43,741 bases of DNA from an uncultured Lachnospiraceae bacterium (lineage in GTDB: Bacteria; Bacillota_A; Clostridia; TANB77; CAG-508): positions 1 to 43,741 of the forward strand of contig CAMUZC010000006.1 in assembly GCA_947165105.1 (NCBI GenBank), in the 5' to 3' direction. Below the pieces are notes generated by a model. The model ran no database searches. It was not told the origin of the DNA and saw only the letters and a list, made by a program, of their open reading frames with translations. Below, one piece after another: positions 7,953 through 16,248 of this stretch. A program made the position numbers and the translations under genes. The number at the start of each line of letters is the position of its first letter. Within the stretch, counting starts at the first letter, position 1.

Positions 7953-9479
7953 TTATTGTGCTACTTTTTCAACTAAAATCATGTTGTAAACATAGTTTTC
8001 ATAACCTACTTTAATCATCTTTTCGCTTATTTTTCTATATTCATCATTATTAAAGAATTTATTGTAGTAATCTGAATTATCTGAATCTATTATCCAAATT
8101 CTTCCATTACACTCTTTTAAGAAATCAGTATTGATATAAATCTTTAATTGTTTTCCAAATGCTTCATATGCTGCTTCTACGCCCCAATTTGATGGATTGT
8201 AGTAAAATTGTTTGTTATCTGTAAAATACAAAGATACAACAGATCCTGTTCCAAAATTTGATTGGTCGAAAAGTATTATGTCATCTTTTTGAACATTTTC
8301 TTGAAGATATGCGATTGGTGTCATGTTATTTTTGTCATATGCTTCTTTTATTTGAAGTGTATTACTCCAAATTGCAAGTATAACAGTTATTGTACAAATT
8401 GTACCTACAATAAACTTATTCTTTTCCTTAGCAACATAATAGCTTATAAAGAATATAAATAATCCTGTTATAACAAACAAATATCTATAATACAATATTG
8501 AAGTTCTCATAATTGCAGTTATTAAAACTGCTGCTAATATAACTGCAAAATAAATTCCAATTGATAAAATTGCAAATCTATCTTGCTTTTTATTATTTTC
8601 TTTGTCTTCTGTTAACTGCTTTGCCTCTTTACTCTTTCTGTTGCTTACGATTTTAAATATGACATATATGTACATTGCAACAGCAAAAATAAATCCTATT
8701 ATTTCTTTTAAATTTCCTGAAAATTGTGTACCAATTAATTGGAATAAAGTTTTTGGAAATTCAAATCCTATCCAAAATCCACCTGAAACATTCTTCAATT
8801 GTTTCATAAAGTACATAATCCATGGAATATATGCAACTAATTGAATAACTCCTGAAACCAATAATTTAACGATTGATTTTGTTTTCTTTTCTTTTATGAA
8901 CCAGAATAATAAAACGCAATTTATTATTCCTGCAGCCATCAACCCATAATAATGAACATAGATACATGCTAAACTTGTAACTCCAAATATAAGCCAATTC
9001 TTAGTACTATTCTCATTTTTAAATAGTCTATATGCATAAATTGCTAATATTGTAACTAACAATATGGCTAAAGAGTACATTCTTACTTCTGCTGCATATA
9101 TGCATATTACAGGTAAAAAATATGAGAAAAATGAGAAAAATGCTCCTACTTTTTCTCCAAAATCTTTCTTAATGTGAGTAAATCCAAGTATTCCTAAAAG
9201 TGAAATACATATAGCAGAAAAAATTCGATATGCTATAATCGTTTCGTTTATTCCTGCTCCAAAAACTTTAGCCACTAAATAAATTATATGTAAAATCCAG
9301 TAATACAATACTGGGTGAACATCGTTTCCTCCGATTGTCCATATATCGACAAAGGATTTGTTTGCAATTCCAACTGAGTATGCTTCATCAAACCATAGAT
9401 TTGGATGAAATATGCTTATACAGTTAAATAGTATTCCTGCAATTATTATTGCAATATGTATGTTTTTTATTTTTTTCAT
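7953..9479 (-). CDS. GT39/ArnT-like membrane glycosyltransferase
   Basis: 508 residues with about 11-12 membrane helices and a short C-terminal extracellular domain. The first outer loop carries NLWFDEAYSVGIA, the acidic D-E-A-Y/F-S motif of PMT/ArnT-type lipid-linked sugar transferases, followed by NDVHPVLYYWIL, equivalent to the H-P-P-L-Y-Y motif. Such enzymes move a sugar from a polyprenyl phosphate onto lipids, teichoic acids or proteins on the outer face of the membrane. The acceptor cannot be read from the sequence. A GGAACGGTC hairpin separates it from pfkA upstream. No other sugar gene is nearby. Confidence 0.8.
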   Translation of the reverse strand: MKKIKNIHIAIIIAGILFNCISIFHPNLWFDEAYSVGIANKSFVDIWTIGGNDVHPVLYYWILHIIYLVAKVFGAGINETIIAYRIFSAICISLLGILGFTHIKKDFGEKVGAFFSFFSYFLPVICIYAAEVRMYSLAILLVTILAIYAYRLFKNENSTKNWLIFGVTSLACIYVHYYGLMAAGIINCVLLFWFIKEKKTKSIVKLLVSGVIQLVAYIPWIMYFMKQLKNVSGGFWIGFEFPKTLFQLIGTQFSGNLKEIIGFIFAVAMYIYVIFKIVSNRKSKEAKQLTEDKENNKKQDRFAILSIGIYFAVILAAVLITAIMRTSILYYRYLFVITGLFIFFISYYVAKEKNKFIVGTICTITVILAIWSNTLQIKEAYDKNNMTPIAYLQENVQKDDIILFDQSNFGTGSVVSLYFTDNKQFYYNPSNWGVEAAYEAFGKQLKIYINTDFLKECNGRIWIIDSDNSDYYNKFFNNDEYRKISEKMIKVGYENYVYNMILVEKVAQ

Positions 9480-9519
9480 TTTAATTTTCCTTTCTTTGCT
9501 AAATTTATTAAACGTTTTT

Positions 9520-9544
9520 GGAACGGTCTTAAAAAGACTGTTCC
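9520..9544. repeat. Hairpin related to the GGGGACGG repeat family
   Basis: Arms GGAACGGTCTT and AAGACTGTTCC pair over 11 bp with one G-U. It lies between pfkA and the glycosyltransferase gene. There is no T-run on the minus strand, so it is a weak terminator at best; the GACGGTCTT-like arm resembles the elements at 1572 and 18120. Confidence 0.55.
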
Positions 9545-9559
9545 ATTATTTATATAAAA

Positions 9560-10705
9560 TTAATCTCCTAGACAAATTCCTATGTTTCTAGCTGTTTTTA
9601 CTAAATCGTTATCCATATTAACTTTTCTTATATTACTTTCAGCTGTATTTCCAGAAACAGCTCCTATTGTTTTGTTATTTCCAACAACATCTTCTAATGG
9701 AACACAGTCTAATTTTCCGTCTTTTATAACCGTTAATACATTGAATTTTCCTTCTAAAGCAAGTTCCATAGCTTTTGATCCATACTTTGTTGATAAAACT
9801 CTATCAAATGCAGTTGGCGTTCCTCCTCTTTGCATATACCCAAGAACTGTACATCTTGATTCTAGTCCTGTTAATTCTTCTAATTGTTTAGCTACAACGT
9901 TTCCAATTCCTCCAAGCTTTGTATTATCAACACCTGCGCCATTATCTCTTGTTCCTTCTACTGTTATCGTTCCGCCTTTTGGCATTGCCCCCTCTGCAAC
10001 AACAACAATGCTGAAATTTTTTCCCATTTCTCTTCTATGATTAATCTTCTCTACAGCTTTATTTATGTCATATGGAATTTCTGGTATTAACGCAACATCA
10101 GCTCCACCTGCTATCGCTGATTCTAAAGCAATCCATCCAGCATATCTTCCCATTACTTCAAGAACCATAATTCTATGATGTGTTTCACCTGTTGTATGCA
10201 ATCTATCTAATGCATCTGATGCAACTGATACTGCAGTATTATATCCAAATGTAATATCTGTACAAGCAACATCATTATCTATTGTTTTTGGTACTCCAAT
10301 TACATTCACACCTTTTAAAGTAAAATCTCTTGCTGATTTTTGGGTTCCATCCCCACCTAATGTGAATAAGCAGTCAAAACCATCATTTTTTAAGTTTTCA
10401 ACACATATATCAGATAAATCTTTATAAACCACTTTTCCGTCTAGTTGTGTAACTTTATAGTTAAATACATTTGCATTTGTTGATGACCCTATAATTGAAC
10501 CACCCTTTGGCAAAATTCCTGATGCTTTTCTACTATCTGATGTACTTAAAGATACATATTCATTTTTTAATAATCCTCTATATCCATCTATAAAACCATA
10601 ACATTTTACTCCATGTTCTTCTGCTGTTTTTACTATTGCTCTAATAACAGCATTAAATCCTGAAACATCCCCACCATTAGCTAAAATAGCTACCTTTTTA
10701 ACCAT
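9560..10705 (-). CDS. pfkA: 6-phosphofructokinase
   Basis: Phosphorylates fructose 6-phosphate in glycolysis. The start is ATG at 10705 (MVKKVAILANGGDVSG), with AGGAGG seven bases upstream; the open frame extends further up but without an RBS. The 381 aa contain GGDGTQKSA, PKTIDNDV (catalytic Asp), and MEVMGR-like VMGRYAGWIALE. Donor-specificity positions are mixed: Gly in GGDGT is as in ATP enzymes, whereas Lys in PKTIDND is as in pyrophosphate enzymes. Mixed Gly/Lys types are known and at least some use ATP. The length is longer than the classic 320-aa bacterial enzyme, in keeping with the group that includes actinobacterial and PPi types. Confidence 0.93.
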   Translation of the reverse strand: MVKKVAILANGGDVSGFNAVIRAIVKTAEEHGVKCYGFIDGYRGLLKNEYVSLSTSDSRKASGILPKGGSIIGSSTNANVFNYKVTQLDGKVVYKDLSDICVENLKNDGFDCLFTLGGDGTQKSARDFTLKGVNVIGVPKTIDNDVACTDITFGYNTAVSVASDALDRLHTTGETHHRIMVLEVMGRYAGWIALESAIAGGADVALIPEIPYDINKAVEKINHRREMGKNFSIVVVAEGAMPKGGTITVEGTRDNGAGVDNTKLGGIGNVVAKQLEELTGLESRCTVLGYMQRGGTPTAFDRVLSTKYGSKAMELALEGKFNVLTVIKDGKLDCVPLEDVVGNNKTIGAVSGNTAESNIRKVNMDNDLVKTARNIGICLGD

Positions 10706-10745
10706 TCGTACTTCCTCCTTTGTTTTTTCCATTGTATTCCTATTT

Positions 10746-10773
10746 ATTATACCAATAATTTGGAATTTTACAA
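10746..10773 (-). promoter_or_regulatory. SigA-type promoter for pfkA
   Basis: Minus strand TTGTAA (10768-10773), 16-bp spacer, TATAAT (10746-10751), 41 bases before the ATG. Confidence 0.65.
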
Positions 10774-10801
10774 CTAATATTCGATAAATTTTTAACAATA
10801 A

Positions 10802-10826
10802 AAAAAGAAGCCCTAGGCTTCTTTTT
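10802..10826 (-). terminator. Terminator after the glucosaminidase gene
   Basis: Stem AAAAAGAAGCC / GGCTTCTTTTT with a CTA loop, followed on the minus strand by a T-run. It overlaps the TAA stop of the 10825-11643 gene by two bases. Confidence 0.85.
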
Positions 10827-11643
10827 ATTGAAATACATATTGCATACATGTATAAACTTTTCCAGGCCATGATGTTGGATCACAATAACATCTACCAACA
10901 CCCGTTATAGTAGCACCATGATAAAAACTTGCACCAGGTGTTAAATATCTTTCACCTAATAATTTTATCATTGCTTCAAATCCTTCTTCATCTGTAGCAT
11001 ATGGAATAAGTTTTCCACCACTCATTAAACTTGAATAGTTGTGAGTATTTTGATGCTGTGGTGCTGAACACCAAGCTGATTCTATACCACAAATACCAAG
11101 TACGAAGATTTCATTAACATTGTATTTTTGACAACATTCCCAAATCCATCCAGCATTTTTAGCTAAGATTTTAGTTCTATCATATTTCATATTTTCAACT
11201 AATGAAATAAAGTCTTCTTTTGATAAACCACATGTTTTTGAAACATCCATATCAAAACTTATTTTTACATCTTCTAATTTTATATATTCTTTTAACTCAT
11301 CGTATGTTTCTGGGTCTTGATATGACTCTTCGTTTGTGTTAATATATACTTTTCCTAATCTACTAATTTGCATTGAACGACTTGATACTGATTTATTTTC
11401 GATTGATGAATTTCTTAATTCTTGAATGTTGTTTGATTCTGTATTTTCTGATTGATTTTCGTTATTTATGTCATTTTCATTATTTAAATTGTTTTCTCCA
11501 TCTTGAGAATTTACTGTTGCTGTTATTTGTGCTACGTCACTATCTGTAATAGTTCCTGTTTGCATTGCTATAACTCCTGAAATTGTTGTTGCTAATAATA
11601 CTGTAATTATTATCATTATGCCAAATATTTTATTATTTTTCAT
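10825..11643 (-). CDS. Secreted glucosaminidase-type peptidoglycan hydrolase
   Basis: Probable cell-wall hydrolase of the mannosyl-glycoprotein endo-beta-N-acetylglucosaminidase (GH73-like) fold. I start it at MKNNKIFG because an AGGA lies upstream and the preceding codons lack an RBS, giving 272 aa. A signal/membrane segment (FGIMIIITVLLATTISGVIA) is followed by an Asn/Glu-rich linker to about residue 110. The catalytic domain has LGICGIESAWC, whose Glu is the likely acid, NYSSLMSGG, and a terminal TGVGRCYCDPTSWPGKVY. Several Cys in the domain suggest disulfides. It may act in growth or germination; nothing near it specifies which. Confidence 0.8.
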   Translation of the reverse strand: MKNNKIFGIMIIITVLLATTISGVIAMQTGTITDSDVAQITATVNSQDGENNLNNENDINNENQSENTESNNIQELRNSSIENKSVSSRSMQISRLGKVYINTNEESYQDPETYDELKEYIKLEDVKISFDMDVSKTCGLSKEDFISLVENMKYDRTKILAKNAGWIWECCQKYNVNEIFVLGICGIESAWCSAPQHQNTHNYSSLMSGGKLIPYATDEEGFEAMIKLLGERYLTPGASFYHGATITGVGRCYCDPTSWPGKVYTCMQYVFQ

Positions 11644-11733
11644 TTTTAAATTACACATCCTTTTCTTGTTTTTTAACAACAGTAATATTATAACATATTT
11701 TCCATAAAATGTCAAAATTGCACTAATAAAAGT

Positions 11734-11771
11734 GAGGCAATTTAGCATGTTTTTCTATACTAAATTGCCTC
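11734..11771 (-). terminator. Terminator after hisS
   Basis: 12-bp perfect stem GAGGCAATTTAG / CTAAATTGCCTC with a 14-base loop, followed on the minus strand by ACTTTTATT. It ends the hisG-hisIE-hisS run. Confidence 0.8.
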
Positions 11772-11815
11772 GTTTTCATTGGCTTAAAATTGCCTATTCT
11801 TACCAAATATATACC

Positions 11816-13129
11816 TTATCCTTTAATAATCTCAATTGCCTTTTCAACGCAAACTGTTTCTTGTTCCCCGGTTTCCATATTTTTTAAAGATACAACATTA
11901 TTATTAATTTCATCTTCTCCTATAATAATAACATATGGAATACCTAATCTATTAGCATAATTGAATTGTTTCTTAATTTTTGCATTGTCAGTATAAATTT
12001 GAGTATTTATGCCATTTTGTCTTAGCTTTGTCGCAACTTCAATACTTTTACTAAAATCATCGACCATAGATACTATCATTACTTTGGAAATAGATCTGTT
12101 TCCTGCTTCTATTATTTTATTATCTGTTAATTGGAAGAATAATCTTGTAAGTCCTATTGAAATACCTACTCCTGGCATCTTCTTGTCTGTATAGTAACTT
12201 GATAGATTGTCATATCTTCCACCTGAACATACGCTTCCTAATTGTCTATATTGATTTAAAAATGTCTCATAAACAGTTCCTGTATAATAATCAAGTCCTC
12301 TTGCTATTGTTAAATCTATTTTATAATTTTGAACTGGAACACCAAATAATTTAATATTTGATGCAACTTCTTCTAATTCATTTACTCCTAGATTGAATAA
12401 TTCATTATCTATATTTAATCCTCTTAAAGCTTTTATTGTTTCTTCCACATTTCCTGTAATAGAAATAAAACTCATAATTGTATCAATTTTATTTTGATCA
12501 ACACCTAAATCTTTAATTTCTTTTATTACATTATCTTTTCCAATTTTATCTATCTTATCTATTATTCTTAATATATCTACTGATTTATCATTTAATTCTA
12601 GAGATTCGAATAATCCATTTAAAACTTTTCTGTTATTAATGCTTATTGTAAAATCATCAAATCCCAATTCTTTAAACGTATTATAGATGATACTTGGTAT
12701 TTCTGCATCATTAATTAGACTTAATTCATTTTCTCCAATAATATCTACATCACATTGATAAAACTCACGATATCTTCCTCTTTGGGCCTTTTCTCCTCTA
12801 TATACCTTTCCTATTTGATATCTTCTAAATGGAAATGTTAGGTTTGGATAATATTCAGTTACATATTTTGCTAAAGGTACTGTTAAGTCAAATCTTAGTG
12901 CTAAATCTGAATCCCCTTTATTAAATCTATATATTTGTTTTTCTGTTTCTCCACCTGCTTTAGCTAACAATACTTCTGCTGATTCTATTATTGGTGTATT
13001 TAACGGTAAAAATCCAAATTTTTCATATGTCTTTTGAATTTTTTCTTTCATTTCATTAAATAATATTTGTTCATTTGGTAATAATTCCATAAATCCTGGT
13101 AATGTTTTTGGTTGTACTTTTTCGTTCAT
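11816..13129 (-). CDS. hisS: Histidyl-tRNA synthetase
   Basis: Class II synthetase, 437 aa. It has class II motif 2 (FRRYQIGKVYRGEKAQRGRYRE, landmarks FRRYQIGKVYRGE and GRYREFYQCDVDI), the His-specific RGLDYYTGTVYE, GSVCSGGRYDNL, and motif 3 GVGISIGLTRL. The last ~95 residues form the anticodon-binding domain (VMIVSMVDD...). The presence of that domain argues for a genuine synthetase rather than HisZ, the catalytically dead partner of short HisG. It follows hisIE by 90 bases; a TTGACA hexamer at 13199-13204 could be part of its own promoter. RBS AGGAGG lies eight bases before the ATG. Confidence 0.92.
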   Translation of the reverse strand: MNEKVQPKTLPGFMELLPNEQILFNEMKEKIQKTYEKFGFLPLNTPIIESAEVLLAKAGGETEKQIYRFNKGDSDLALRFDLTVPLAKYVTEYYPNLTFPFRRYQIGKVYRGEKAQRGRYREFYQCDVDIIGENELSLINDAEIPSIIYNTFKELGFDDFTISINNRKVLNGLFESLELNDKSVDILRIIDKIDKIGKDNVIKEIKDLGVDQNKIDTIMSFISITGNVEETIKALRGLNIDNELFNLGVNELEEVASNIKLFGVPVQNYKIDLTIARGLDYYTGTVYETFLNQYRQLGSVCSGGRYDNLSSYYTDKKMPGVGISIGLTRLFFQLTDNKIIEAGNRSISKVMIVSMVDDFSKSIEVATKLRQNGINTQIYTDNAKIKKQFNYANRLGIPYVIIIGEDEINNNVVSLKNMETGEQETVCVEKAIEIIKG

Positions 13130-13219
13130 TTTAATTCCTCCTTCTAGTTTTAAGGAAATTATTGTTTCTTTCTAAAATTAACATAAATTTCCTCTATTTG
13201 TCAAGACAATACAATAATT

Positions 13220-13876
13220 TTAATATTCTCCTCTTGTATTAAATTCTTTTTTATTACATTGTTTTTTGTGTCTTTCCTTTAAAAGACTTTTTACGTCATC
13301 TATACTTACTTGTTTATTATACATCAAAACTAAAGTGTGGTAAACCAAATCTGAAATTTCTCCAATTAATTCTTCTCTATTAGCATTTTTAGCAGCAATT
13401 ACAGTTTCAGTTGCCTCCTCTCCAATTTTTTTACATATTTTATCAGTTCCCTCGTTTAATAAATAATTTGTATAAGATTTCTCCTTCGGATTATTTGCTC
13501 TATCTTCAATATTAGAATATACTATTTCTAATATATCTGTACTTTCATTTAATAATCCAGTATTTTTGATTACCGGATTAAAGAAGCATGAATAACTACC
13601 TGTATGACAAGCTCCCTTTCCAAGTTGTTCTACAAATATCAATAATGCATCTTTATCACAGTCTAAATACATTTCTTTTATTATTTGAAAATCTCCTGAA
13701 GTTTCACCTTTGTGCCACAATTCATTCCTACTCCTTGAAAAAAAGCAAGTTTGTTTATTTTCTAGCATGTGTTTATAACTTTTCTCGTTTACATATGCTA
13801 ACATTAAGACCTCTTTTGTTTTATAATCTTGCACTATTGCTGGTATTAATTCCATTTTATTAAAATCTGGTTGCAT
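13220..13876 (-). CDS. hisIE: Bifunctional phosphoribosyl-AMP cyclohydrolase / phosphoribosyl-ATP pyrophosphatase
   Basis: Second and third steps of histidine synthesis in one 218-aa chain. The HisI half (about 1-110) shows the zinc and Mg sites: SRSRNELWHKGETSG, DCDKDALL, and GACHTGSYSCFF. The HisE half (about 120-210) has the GEEATETVIAAKN and EISDLVYHTLVLM helices of the all-alpha NTP pyrophosphatase fold. The start codon follows the hisG stop by two bases and its RBS (GGAGG) lies within the end of hisG, showing coupling. It is controlled by the leader upstream of hisG. Confidence 0.94.
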   Translation of the reverse strand: MQPDFNKMELIPAIVQDYKTKEVLMLAYVNEKSYKHMLENKQTCFFSRSRNELWHKGETSGDFQIIKEMYLDCDKDALLIFVEQLGKGACHTGSYSCFFNPVIKNTGLLNESTDILEIVYSNIEDRANNPKEKSYTNYLLNEGTDKICKKIGEEATETVIAAKNANREELIGEISDLVYHTLVLMYNKQVSIDDVKSLLKERHKKQCNKKEFNTRGEY

Positions 13877-13878
13877 AA

Positions 13879-14529
13879 TTATTCCTCCATTCCTTCTTTT
13901 TCAGTATATCTAACAACATCATCTAATTTGTCAATCAAATTATATACTTCCTCTGTTTTTTCTCTAACACTCTTTTTATTAGCAATAACTCTTGTACTTA
14001 TGTCACATATTTCTTCTATAACCTCTAATCCATTAGATTTTAAAGTATTACCTGTTTCTACAATATCAACTATTGCATCTGTGATTCCTATAACTGGTCC
14101 CAATTCAACTGATCCTTCTAGCTTTACAATTTTTATTTTTTCATTTTTACTCTTAAAAAATCTTTTTGCTACTTCAGGATATTTAGTTGCTATCTTTTTT
14201 TCCCTTTCAATTTTTTCTGTTTTATATGATGGATATGCAGCTAAACAGAATTTACATTTTCCTGTTTCTAAATCCAATAGTTCGTAATAATTTGATTCAT
14301 TACATTCTAACAACGTATCTTTTCCAACAATTCCAATATCAGTAATTCCTTGATTAACAAAATTTAAAACATCATTTGCTTTGGCAAAAACAATTTCCAA
14401 ACCATCTTTTGTCTTAATCATTAATTTTCTGTCCTTATTTATAATCGGTTCTATATCATAATCTGTGTTTTTTAGTAGTTCACAAAACTTATTTTCTACT
14501 CTACCTTTAGTTATGGCAACTTTTAACAT
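13879..14529 (-). CDS. hisG: ATP phosphoribosyltransferase, short form
   Basis: First step of histidine synthesis, joining PRPP and ATP. The 216-aa length and lack of a C-terminal regulatory domain mark it as the short form, which in known bacteria needs HisZ for activity and feedback control. Motifs are VAITKGR at the start, GITDIGIVGKDTL, and the PRPP loop region GITDAIVDIVETGNTLKSNGL (landmarks DAIVDIVETG). I chose the ATG at 14529 (MLKVAITKGR) with GGAG ten bases upstream; the GTG nine bases earlier is inside the RBS. It is the first structural gene after the His leader peptide and terminator. Confidence 0.93.
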   Translation of the reverse strand: MLKVAITKGRVENKFCELLKNTDYDIEPIINKDRKLMIKTKDGLEIVFAKANDVLNFVNQGITDIGIVGKDTLLECNESNYYELLDLETGKCKFCLAAYPSYKTEKIEREKKIATKYPEVAKRFFKSKNEKIKIVKLEGSVELGPVIGITDAIVDIVETGNTLKSNGLEVIEEICDISTRVIANKKSVREKTEEVYNLIDKLDDVVRYTEKEGMEE

Positions 14530-14597
14530 AAATGCCACTCTCCTTTCCTTTTTGTTCTCTCAGAATAATTATGTAGTTTAAATATTATTAAACAAAA

Positions 14598-14659
14598 AAT
14601 AGATATATAAAAAGACTAATCGCAATTCTTCCTACAATTAGTCTTTTATATATCTATTT
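14598..14659 (-). terminator. Attenuator terminator in the his leader
   Basis: Long stem of about 23 bp (one bulged A) with a 16-base loop, followed on the minus strand by a T-run at 14593-14598. It stands between the leader peptide and hisG, so readthrough must be controlled for hisG to be made. Confidence 0.85.
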
Positions 14660-14680
14660 TCAAGAATATTTTTAAACTAT

Positions 14681-14712
14681 CGTAGGCACAGCATTTTAAG
14701 CCTGTACCTACG
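14681..14712 (-). promoter_or_regulatory. Leader hairpin competing with long-range pairing
   Basis: CGTAGGTACAG pairs with CTGTGCCTACG (one G-U). The same CCTACG strand can instead pair with ATCGTAGG at 14738-14745, inside the codons just after the three His codons. In addition, 14759-14772 in the peptide's first codons is perfectly complementary over 14 bases to 14664-14677. These alternatives are mutually exclusive, as in leader-peptide attenuators. Confidence 0.65.
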
Positions 14713-14728
14713 CATTATAATGCATTAG

Positions 14729-14782
14729 TTACAAGCTCCTACGATGATGATGTAGTTGGTTTAAAAATATTCCTAACTTCAT
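14729..14782 (-). CDS. hisL: his operon leader peptide, 17 aa with His-His-His
   Basis: Short frame MKLGIFLNQLHHHRRSL with RBS AGAGGA about eight bases before the ATG. It lies between a promoter and the terminator ahead of hisG. Three consecutive CAT codons make ribosome stalling depend on histidyl-tRNA supply, the classic design of hisL in enteric bacteria. The Arg codons after them are CGT and AGG. The start, RBS, promoter, complementarity and terminator agree, so I judge the peptide real although it is too short for coding statistics. Confidence 0.75.
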   Translation of the reverse strand: MKLGIFLNQLHHHRRSL

Positions 14783-14817
14783 AATTATTCCTCTTTTCTA
14801 TTTTTTGGTATATTAAG

Positions 14818-14846
14818 ATGTTATCATCTTTTATGAATTATGTCAA
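14818..14846 (-). promoter_or_regulatory. Promoter of the his operon with overlapping palindrome
   Basis: Minus strand TTGACA (14841-14846), 17-bp spacer, TAACAT (14818-14823). The palindrome AAGATG-TTAT-CATCTT (14815-14830) overlaps the -10 and could be an operator. The -10 is weak (4 of 6). Confidence 0.6.
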
Positions 14847-14887
14847 TATTTATTTATATATTTTCCTCAATTAATTGATTTTCCTTT

Positions 14888-15574
14888 TCATTTCAAACTA
14901 ATATGAATACTCTCTGCATCAACACCAATCTCTCTGCAAACAATATTCTGAATTTTAGCAATATCCGCTTCTTCCAATTTTTCAGCTTTAACAATTACAC
15001 TAGTACTAGTATCATTTACAAAAATCACAACATCCTGAAAACCAAGGTTTTTAATTAAATTCTCGGCAATCATTATTGAATTTTTTTTGCTATTAATATT
15101 TGTAATTTCTTGTGTTGAAATGTTTTTTTGTTCCGATGAAATTGTACTACTCTCTAGCAATCCTTGATAAGTTTCCAGCATTTGAGAATACATTTTGTCT
15201 CTTTCTAACCTTGATGATACAAAATAATCTGCTTGATAATCTACTGCAGTTGTTGTTTTAGCAGAATTATTTGTACTTGATTCTTCTTTTGTTGATGTAC
15301 TACTTGCTGATGATTCACTTAACTCATTTTGATTGTCTATACCACTTTCTGCAGTTTCTTTATCATCTTCAATATTAGTATTTACATCACTATTTACTGT
15401 ATCATTGCTGTTAACCAGCTTAGCATCACCAATTCCAGCCATTTTTTCAGAATCCATTAAAGCTCCTGTTTCTGCTACATTGTGCATGTTTGAAGTAAAA
15501 CTCACATAGCCAACTGTTATTAACATTAATGCTAATACAGAAATAATAATTTGATTTCTTTTCAAAATTTTCAT
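14888..15574 (-). CDS. spoIIIAH: Stage III sporulation protein AH
   Basis: Mother-cell membrane protein whose outer domain meets forespore SpoIIQ to form the feeding channel. It has one N-terminal membrane helix (IIISVLALMLITVGYVSF), a long Asn/Ser/Glu linker (about 30-110), and a C-terminal ring-building domain of about 100 aa with the family segment IAENLIKNLGFQDVVIFVND and ending VDAESIHISLK. 228 aa is close to the usual size. It is the last gene of the spoIIIAB-AH run; the his leader begins 42 bases downstream. Confidence 0.93.
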   Translation of the reverse strand: MKILKRNQIIISVLALMLITVGYVSFTSNMHNVAETGALMDSEKMAGIGDAKLVNSNDTVNSDVNTNIEDDKETAESGIDNQNELSESSASSTSTKEESSTNNSAKTTTAVDYQADYFVSSRLERDKMYSQMLETYQGLLESSTISSEQKNISTQEITNINSKKNSIMIAENLIKNLGFQDVVIFVNDTSTSVIVKAEKLEEADIAKIQNIVCREIGVDAESIHISLK

Positions 15575-15605
15575 ATAAAACTCTCCTTATGCAAATTTTT
15601 ATAGG

Positions 15606-16209
15606 CTACTTCATTTCAAACACTTGTATCTTATGTGTTGGAAGTCCTGTAGCCGCTTCTACAGCTTGTATAATATTGCTTCTTACTACTCCATTGTTTG
15701 CACCTTTTGCAGTTATAACTGCACCTTTAATTTCCGGTGTTATTACACTACTTGTAACCACGTTTCTTTGTCCATTACTTTCTTCATAAACTACTTCTCT
15801 TTTATTAGAATTTTCATTTATTGTTCTAACACCCCCTCCGATTATCTTCTTCTTTGGTAGTACTTTGCGTATTATCTTCATTGTACATTGGTATTACCTT
15901 ATTAGTTTCAGAATATGTAATTAAAACTTTTACATCTTCAACTCCCTCTAATCTCTTTAATATATCTTCCAGCTGTTTTTCTAGCGAATCACTAATTTCA
16001 TTATCACTGCTGATTACTGTATTTGTCGTTTCTGCTAAATTAACATTTTGGGATTTATTTTTATCATTCTTTTTATCTCCATTCCATATATAATTAATAA
16101 ATATTATTGTAGCTATTAAAATTATTACAAATACAATTAAATTTTCTATTGATTTTTTGTTGCCACCATGTTCAATTTTAGCCAAGAACTTATCTTTGAT
16201 ATTTCCCAT
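15606..16209 (-). CDS. spoIIIAG: Stage III sporulation protein AG, split by a +1 frameshift at CGG
   Basis: Ring-forming membrane protein of the SpoIIIA channel. Zero frame (16209-15826) gives a membrane helix (NLIVFVIILIATIIFINYI) and LEKQLEDILKRLEGVEDVKVLI, then ends ...EEDN-R-R-G-C-stop. The second frame (to 15606) gives GGGVRTINE..., VVTSSVITPEIKGAVITAKG and ends GLPTHKIQVFEMK, the typical SpoIIIAG C-terminus. Skipping the C of the CGG codon at 15838-15840 joins them as EEDN-GGGVRT, giving 200 aa, a normal length. RBS AAGGAGG precedes the ATG. Either translational frameshifting restores it or it is broken; the CGG coincidence with three other genes favours frameshifting. Confidence 0.88.
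15838..15840 (-). other. Candidate +1 frameshift codon CGG in spoIIIAG
   Basis: Zero frame reads AAT CGG AGG GGG TGT TAG; skipping the C reads AAT GGA GGG GGT, giving N-G-G-G before VRT. Confidence 0.7.
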
Positions 16210-16248
16210 GCTTAAGACCTCCTTTTAAACTAGGAACCAGAGAAGATT

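Noticed and set aside
10706..10870. N-terminal extension of phosphofructokinase to 10870
   Set aside because: The extra 55 codons cover a promoter and lack an RBS, and homologues start at MVKKVAILANGG-like sequence, where AGGAGG is present.
11816..13129. Calling the synthetase HisZ
   Set aside because: It retains the C-terminal anticodon-binding domain and the His-specific active-site motifs, which HisZ lacks or alters.
14530..14887. T-box riboswitch upstream of hisG
   Set aside because: I found no T-box consensus or antiterminator bulge; instead there is a translatable peptide with three His codons and a terminator.
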